The notes under the pieces were generated by a model, which saw only the letters and a list, made by a program, of their open reading frames with translations, ran no database searches and had not been told where the DNA came from. Shown here piece by piece: positions 58,001 through 64,000 of a DNA stretch of 64,000 bases. The stretch is taken from NCBI GenBank assembly GCA_021234155.1, contig JAJEKV010000032.1, positions 14,152,283 to 14,216,282 of the forward strand, in the 5' to 3' direction. The position numbers and the translations under genes were made by a program. The stretch's first letter is position 1. Each line of letters begins with the position of its first letter. This DNA comes from Isoetes taiwanensis. Its lineage: Eukaryota; Streptophyta; Lycopodiopsida; Isoetales; Isoetaceae.

Positions 58001-58641
58001 CTTGCCTCCATCTAATAGATGGCATCTTCAAGTCCCTTAGCTACAGTAGAAAAGTGTTTGGACATGGGTATGGGATAAGTTGCTTCATCCCAAAATGGTG
58101 GTTTTGTAGTGGCAAGTGATCCGTAGATGCTTTAGAGTCAACATGCTGGTCCATAAAATTGATAATCAGATTTCGAAGCTCTGTCCTTTAAGTAAGGGGT
58201 TGAGAGTATTAAGTATTGTTTTTTCTTGTGTGAGCGGCTTCGGTAGGCATGGTCTTGGTTGTTAATCCTATTTGGCATGTCTTGAGCTAGCCAGTTCTGC
58301 TCTCTATCTATCCTGATGCATGGCACAGGCGGAAACGAGCTTTTTCATCTTGCGTGTGGCTGGCTTTTATGGTCGATCTGGAAGAGAAGGAGACTATTTA
58401 TCTTTAAGGACATGGATATTGCAGATGAGATTCTTTTTCAATGGACATAGAATAAAATGGTTATAGCTTATAATTGTTCATCTCTTGATTAAGAGAAGAA
58501 AGTACTGATTTTTATACATAGACACCTTGTGCTCACTTGGATCAGTTTGTCTGCTGAGGTTATAATCTTGACTTTGCATTTTATGTTGTTATAATTTTGA
58601 TTGGTAAATAAAGCCTATCATCCTTCAAAAAAAAAAAACTC

Positions 58642-59590
58642 TTCTACAATCTTACTCCATATGTGGCTGCCCCACCATTTCTTAAAGGATTTGCTGACAC
58701 AATGGAATAAAGTGAAGGACCTTTGGCATTTAGATGTCAGGAACTGCACTTCAGTCTCTATGCCTTTATGGTGGCTGCAGGTGGAAATGAATACTAGAAA
58801 TATGCCATTGTTCTTGGTTGTGGACAAGAGAATCCAAGATAGATGGAGTGCAGCAGGGATCTACTGTATTGGGAATTGGTATTTTCGTGGTATGCAATAT
58901 TTTTGGGAATCATTTCAAAAAGAGTTTAACTTAAGAGCAAGGGATAAAAGAGTTTAGGATTTGGTGGTTAATAATATCCTTTTTTGTAGAAAATTAGGTG
59001 GTTCAGACATGGAAGTGGGTTTGGAAGAGTCATATGCCACCAAAAGTATCTACATTGTTGTGGCAGATTTTACATAGAGTGATAAGGGTTAACTCAGTGG
59101 TCAGCAAATTTAAGCATTTCATCTCATCAAACTGTCCAATGTGTAGCCAGACAAAGGAGACGATTAAGCACACCATCCAATCTGGAATAAATTGCGAGAA
59201 GCAGCTGAAGCACCATTATTGGAGAAGGAGATCTTGTTAGGCCTATACCCCGGCTTCATGGCCACCAAATAAGAAGATTGCAGCGAATCTGTGCACAGGG
59301 TGGATGGTTTGTTAATATGGAATCATAAGAATATAGTGATTTGGCTGATTTGTGGTCATCTCTGGAAAACAAGATGCGGCAATATCTTACAGCATTTGAA
59401 CAGGAGGAGTGGGTATCTCACACCCATGAAACATTTTTTTTTTGCACCTGTAATTATTTGGTTGGACGCCAAAGTGGTTATTCCTGCATAATCATTTATG
59501 TTGTGTAGGTCCATGATATCACTTAGCATATGTATGTAATTTCTTCTTTACAAATAATATAAATGATCCTTCAAAAAGAAAAAATGAAAA
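58642..59590 (+). mobile_element. L1-like LINE (host element), 3' end with zf-RVT region
   Basis: This is the C-terminal part of ORF2: ...WVWKSHMPPKVSTLLWQILH, then SNCPMCSQTKETIKHTI (58998-59220). It is the zinc-binding reverse-transcriptase-associated domain of plant L1 elements. The 3' UTR ends AAATGATCCTTCA with a short A-rich tail near 59570-59590. It probably belongs with the pieces at 43120-43635 and 53241-53570: one LINE interrupted first by transposon B and again by the element at 53840-58640. Confidence 0.75.
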
Positions 59591-59808
59591 AAGAGAACAT
59601 TCATCTTAAAGCCCATCCAGAGCTACTGTGATGTACCAGCAAGCGTTCTTGCATGATTAGACCTACTGTGTTGTACCATCAAGGATGTTTGCCAGATTAG
59701 CCTGGAATGCAAAAAAGAGTCCATAAGCCAACATCCATTATGTGCTTTTCATAAAGACAAAATATCAATGACACAACTCTTATTAGTAGAATACAAAAAA
59801 ATATTAGG

Positions 59809-62800
59809 TTGCACAGGCTTCGGGAAATGCAGAAGCTTCGATCTGTCATTGCCCAGCAAGGCAAGGGCCTCCAGGCAGAGGCGCATGAACAATGGCGGCA
59901 CTGCACGCAGGAGATGGCAAGACAGGACCAGGCCTTGCAAGAGCTGAGCTCCAGACTTCGGAGAACAGAAGCTGCAGCAAATGACACACCAGTACCAGTA
60001 CCGCAAGCCCAGCAGCCTGCAAGACGTCAATCGGGGTCACCTGATCAACCTGAACGCCGGCAGTCGCAGCCCCGCCAAGCACCATCATCAGCGTCAGCCA
60101 CTAAGCCGAGAGGGCGATTGTCCCACCTGGGACCGAGTCTGAGGGCAAAAGCGACGCAGCCCACAACCCTAGTAGTTCGGGGCCGCCGAAGAGCCGGGAG
60201 AGAATCTCACCGAAGATACACACATGTATCCTGGGCTTATGACGTTTCTCGTCCAGACTGCTCGTGTTAATTCGTGACCAGCCCGATTAATGGGTCTGGG
60301 CCAAAGCCCACAGCCGGGTAGTGGTGTTCACGGTTCGCGGATGATGCAGAGTCTGAGAGGCCATCTTTGCGACCACGGCAAATTCTTGAAGGCACATCAG
60401 ATATGAGCCGAGATCTTACTCCAAAGCCGGGAGGAGGAGGGGAGGGGGAGTTGGCGTGGTCGGGGGCGCCCGCTAGATCGACCAAATGCTGCAACTGCAC
60501 TGCTTTCGACCAAATGATACTCCTCGCCGCCTCTGCTCCCGCCCCCCGCAATTTGCCCCTCAGCTCGATGCTCCCTTTCAGCCAAATGCCGCCCGATGCC
60601 TCCGCTTCGGGGTTGTCCGAAAATCGCCCCGCCTTCGGTCGCTCAGCGCACGCCGCCAATAGGAATTGTGCCTCCCGGGTGGTGGTGCAGGCTGCCGGGT
60701 TTTCCCATGGCGAAGGGTGATAGCCTCAATTCGATAGCTCACGGACATGGACCTCATCTTCCTCCACGGAGACATGGGAACACCAGACCCGCGTCGCCTG
60801 ATCTGCCAGGGTACTAGCATTTCTCAGTGTTCAATGGTTGTACAGGGAGACGTGGGCACGGTGGGGTTGCCTGCTACTACCGGGCAGCCTTGGCACATTT
60901 GGTTTCCCTCCAGAAGACCGACATACATAACCGCTACTTGTGGATCCGAGTGCACCACCCTGGCGGAGATCCTCTCTTCCTAGCTGCTTGCTACTTTCCC
61001 CATGCAGAGAGTCCCTTCTATCACGGCCACCCGGAGGTGGACAGGATGGACCCGTATGTCGATCTATATGATGACATACAACAGCACAAGCGGATGGGCA
61101 GAGTTATACTCCTTGGAGACTTCAATGCACGGACAGGGGCGGAACAGGCCATGCGACTGGACCCCCTAGCGGATGACATGCTGCAGTTACGTCCCGCAGA
61201 GGCAGTTTGCACACGGCACTCAGATGACAGTCAGGTCACTCGCTTTGGCAGACAATTGCTCCTGATGTGTGGTATCTTTGACCTGCTCATATGCAATGGC
61301 CTACCACAATGGCCCTCTTCCCACGGGTACACTTGCGGGCATGTGACAATCACGGGCAATGGACTAGTGTCGTGGATTATGTCATAGTGGCTGCGCAGGA
61401 TATACACCATGTCAGCCATTTTCACATCGGCACGGACAGTCGGGACGAGGAGGCCGACTCAGATCACCTCCCACTCTATGTGAAGCTGGCCTGGCCAGCC
61501 GCTATGACCCCCTCAGTAGCAGTACCTTGCCGACCTCGGTTGCGCTTGGATTATGAGCGGGCGGAGGGTGCCGACATGCTCGCGGCCCTCCCCGACAGTT
61601 TGCAGGCCCACAATTTGGAGCGACAAACCGACCAGGCTGGTTGAGCTCCCTCGAGGTGGGCGGATAGATGCTTTGGGAGACCTCCCCACGCCGGATCGAG
61701 ATCGAACCTTCAGCGTAACGGATGGTTTGATCTTTGAGTGTAAGGAACACAAACACGCACTCCGAATCTCATCATGGATCGGGACCCGAAGCTGGAGGGC
61801 CACCGGCCGTTACCATGCCTTCCTCAAGGAAACAAAGGCAAGCTACGACAAGGCACCCGGGGAGAAATGTTCGGCCCTGCGGGCGCCCACCGAGAGCTTT
61901 ACGCGGGGAGGTTTTCTGCGAGGCCAGCACCGCCTATAGGGAACATCACGGCGTTGCAGTGGGAGTAGTACCTGCAACAGCTTTATGATCCTTCGGGAAC
62001 ACGAACGGATCTTCCCCCGCAAAATGGCCCACCACAGAAGAAGATGTCGAAGAGGGGCTGCAGCGCCTGGCTAAAGGGAAGGCGGCAGACTTGGATGGCC
62101 TGCAAGCGGAGTTGCTCAAGTGGGCAGGACAGCCCATGGTGCCGGCCCCGGCTGCAGCATTCCTCAAGGGGCCTTGCAAGAGGATTTTCCTCGGTCATGG
62201 ACCACAAGCAGGGTTATTCAGATCTACAAGGCAGGGGACCTACACTGTCCAGGCAATTACCGAACCATCATGGTTGCTTCGGATTTTGCCAAGCCGCGGC
62301 GCGGGCATTCTCGATGCTTGAGCAACCCGGAGATGGGCAGAGGCATGGGAGTCAGGGCACTTACCCAGGCAGGCTTCCGACCTCGACATTCAACCATTGA
62401 TCACATCTTCACACTCAGGACCCTGGTCGAGGACAGCAGGAACCGTTGGGAGGACCTGTACTGCTGTTTTGTGGACTTTGCAAAGGCTTTCGACATAGTC
62501 CTCCGGGAAAAGTTGTGGGCGAGATTGCACCATTTGGGGCTCCCTATGGATCTGCCAGAACGCAGTGTACAGACTATACGAGAGCTGCACAGGCCGCATG
62601 CAACCGGAAGGACAGTCATTTGCCAGTAGCATTGGAGTTAGGCAAGGTTGTCCTCTCTCACCCACACTCTTTGGGCTTTACATTGACCAGTTAGAAGCCT
62701 GGCTAGCTGCCAATGGGGGGGACGGTATACAGCTCTTGCACCAGGTCATCCGGCAGCTCATCTATGCGGATGATGTGGACCTCTTGGCCCATACACCAGA

Positions 62801-63415
62801 GGGAATGCAGGCACACCTAGATGCCTTGGATACATTCTGCTAGGCGACGGACATGCGGGTCAACCTGGCCAAGACTAAGGTGGTCCTCATATCCTCCTCA
62901 CGTCATCCGGCACCTCCGGCGCTCACTTACCAGGGGCAGATGGTAGAGGTCACACCCAGCTACAAGTACCTGGGGGTGGAATTCCCGTCCTCAATGTATT
63001 GGGATGCATCCATTCTCGTTCGGGTGACCGCAGGTTGGAAGGCGCTGTACGCAATGCAAAACAATAGTCACAGGGTAGAGCTGTATGACTGGGGCCACCA
63101 GTCACATTTGTTCCGGGCACTGATCGAGCCAGTTCTTTTGTATGGGGTCGAGGTGTGGGGCCCGGTGGTGTCTTTGGCGACTTGGAACAACTTAGAGCAG
63201 ATCCAGAAGGCATTCTTGATGCGGGCACTTGGCGTCAAGCCCTCAGTTCCATATCAGATCTTGTTGCAGGAGACAGGATTCATGCCCTTGCAGCATGCGG
63301 CCCTCGATAGGCACATTGTCTATTTCCAGAAGGTGGCCAACATGGGCGACACTCGGCTCCCGCACTTGGCTTACGTTGTGGCGATGAGCCCAACGACTCA
63401 GGGCTTGTTGCACTA
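59809..63415 (+). mobile_element. LINE-alpha, most complete copy (ORF1, endonuclease, RT), decayed
   Basis: ORF1 candidate 59809-60270: a coiled-coil-like start (QKLRSVIAQQGKGLQAEAHE) and a Pro/Arg-rich, basic tail. ORF2: endonuclease from about 60740, with RVILLGDFNARTGAEQAM (near 61110), FDLLICNGLPQWPSS and, in the next frame, VVDYVIVAAQDIHHVSHF then SDHLPLYVKL (near 61465). RT motifs are DLDGLQAELLKW (62080), RPRHSTIDHIFTLRTLVED (62377-62433), CFVDFAKAFDIVLREKLW (near 62465-62520), GVRQGCPLSPTLFGLYIDQL (62629-62690) and YADDVDLLAHTPEG (62763-62805). A stop at 62841-62843 precedes a long open C-terminal frame to 63460. LINE homology ends near 63415, where other sequence begins, so the 3' end is missing. 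G+C is higher than the flanks. Confidence 0.88.
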
Positions 63416-63435
63416 CAAGAGGATGAGGGTTTCGC

Positions 63436-63718
63436 GTCAGAAAAATCGTCAGACAAATTGAATGATTATGTCCTGACGAATATCCTGACGATTATCCTGA
63501 CGATTAAATTCCTGACGATATATCGTCAGGCAGAAACGTCAAATAAATCGTCAGAAATTAAACGTCAACAGTATCGTCAGATTTTTCGTCAGAAAAATCG
63601 TCAGTTTTTTGCGTCAGAAGTAACGTCAGAGTTTGCGTCACAAAAAACGTCAGATGCTGCGTCAGAAAAAACGTCAGCAAAAACGTCAGAAAAAACGTCA
63701 GTTTTTTTTTTTTTTTAA
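63436..63718. repeat. Dense array of CGTCAG motifs
   Basis: About 17 forward CGTCA words, and four CTGACG words in a row near 63471-63518, occur within 283 bases. They are separated by A/T-rich spacers of 5-14 bases, and the array ends in a T-run at about 63701-63716. CGTCA is the complement of TGACG, the core recognised by TGA-type bZIP factors. The array begins where LINE-alpha sequence stops. The remaining bases to 64000 are AT-rich with nothing recognised. Confidence 0.85.
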
Positions 63719-64000
63719 ATTTACATTTTTTTTAATAACAATTGATCCGAAAGCCCATTTTGAATGAAATTTGTTGCATTGGAAAGCTCTCTTACAGATC
63801 TCTTCGATGGTGTATAATTGAATCAAGTTTGATTAAATTATTTTGTTAAGAAGCATAACCTTTTGGCTGGCACTGGTTATGGTTTGTTCGGCGAACCTCC
63901 ATTTGAAAACCTTTCTGGATTAGTTACCTAATAATTAACCTTTTAGTTTTATGAATCATGTGAATAAATTTAGGTTCTATAAAAGATAGTGATTATGATG

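Larger units (their letters stand above)
53840..58640 (+). mobile_element. L1-like LINE (LINE-beta), nearly full length, decayed
   Basis: It starts with an endonuclease N-terminus, ATG at 53840 (MNLLSWNVRGVASSPSKRS). The domain is interrupted between about 54004 and 55060 by other repeats. It continues with LLLVGDFNMIELERDRSDRG (near 55260-55320) and the RT core: KDKCPGLDGFPVEFFQKCWD (56190-56250), LLSSMYKIFAKTLAKKVRD, LGFAKAYNSVDWGFLEKCLL (56580-56640), IWQGCPLAPLLFTIVIEVLS and QYADDTFLF (near 56893). The C-terminal region runs to about 58400, with WLLWSIWKRRRLF wording near 58350. The 3' end is AATAAAGCC...CATCCTTCA plus an A-run at about 58628-58640. Frameshifts and stops are frequent. It lies within the older L1-like element of 43120-59590. 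Confidence 0.85.

Noticed and set aside
60267-60820. Long overlapping ORFs on both strands as genes
   Set aside because: High-GC stretch between ORF1 and the endonuclease of LINE-alpha. The frames have no domain and overlap on both strands.

Overview
This is a nuclear plant window with two intact-looking host genes in a large sea of nested, decayed transposons. The host genes are an intron-containing WDR26/GID7-type gene (4314-8163, + strand) and a small RING-H2 gene (35518-36012, - strand). A degraded PPR fragment (about 1960-2410, - strand) has the wording typical of the large PPR families of ferns and lycophytes. That fragment, the AT-rich spacers and the mix of LINE families suggest a fern or another seedless vascular plant. 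The species assignment is inference only.

Layout: 1-3.8 kb holds a foldback repeat and the PPR fragment. 3.8-8.2 kb is the WDR26 gene. 8.8-11.6 kb is a minus-strand non-LTR element of a family called LINE-alpha here (APE-type endonuclease, YADD reverse transcriptase, pentamer microsatellite tail). 11.6-19.6 kb is spacer with tandem duplications and a palindrome array. 19.7-22.4 kb is a composite: a LINE-alpha 3' end split by a PIF/Harbinger-like element with TTA target duplication, next to a TRIM-like LTR element and another LINE-alpha piece. 22.6-30.35 kb contains a decayed copy (copy A) of an unusual DNA transposon. 30.35-34 kb is more LINE. 34-43 kb holds the RING-H2 gene and several short non-LTR insertions, two with clear target-site duplications.

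The main find is at 43636-53240: a 9.6 kb DNA transposon (copy B) with 22-bp terminal inverted repeats and a 4-bp GTGG duplication. It sits inside the reverse-transcriptase ORF of a second non-LTR family (LINE-beta, L1-like, poly-A tail). Removing the element and one GTGG restores the LINE reading frame exactly. The element carries two convergent gene remnants. The plus-strand one is a DDE-like transposase (signatures VDFAEN, SDGxxSQFK, HGKG). The minus-strand one has a coiled coil, a Cys/His cluster and, at its 3' end, an FCP1/NIF-type HAD phosphatase domain. A 323-bp derivative with matching termini and its own 4-bp duplication (AAAT) sits inside the second gene, so the family mobilised non-autonomous copies. 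Copy A shares the transposase, one intron position and one terminus. The 4-bp duplication and protein signature point to a Sola-like superfamily, but that name is a hypothesis.

53.2-59.6 kb is the interrupted L1-like element with a second L1-like element inserted in it. 59.8-63.4 kb is the most complete LINE-alpha copy. It ends against an array of CGTCAG motifs at 63436-63718. Nothing here is bacterial: there are no operons, CRISPR arrays or rRNA genes.
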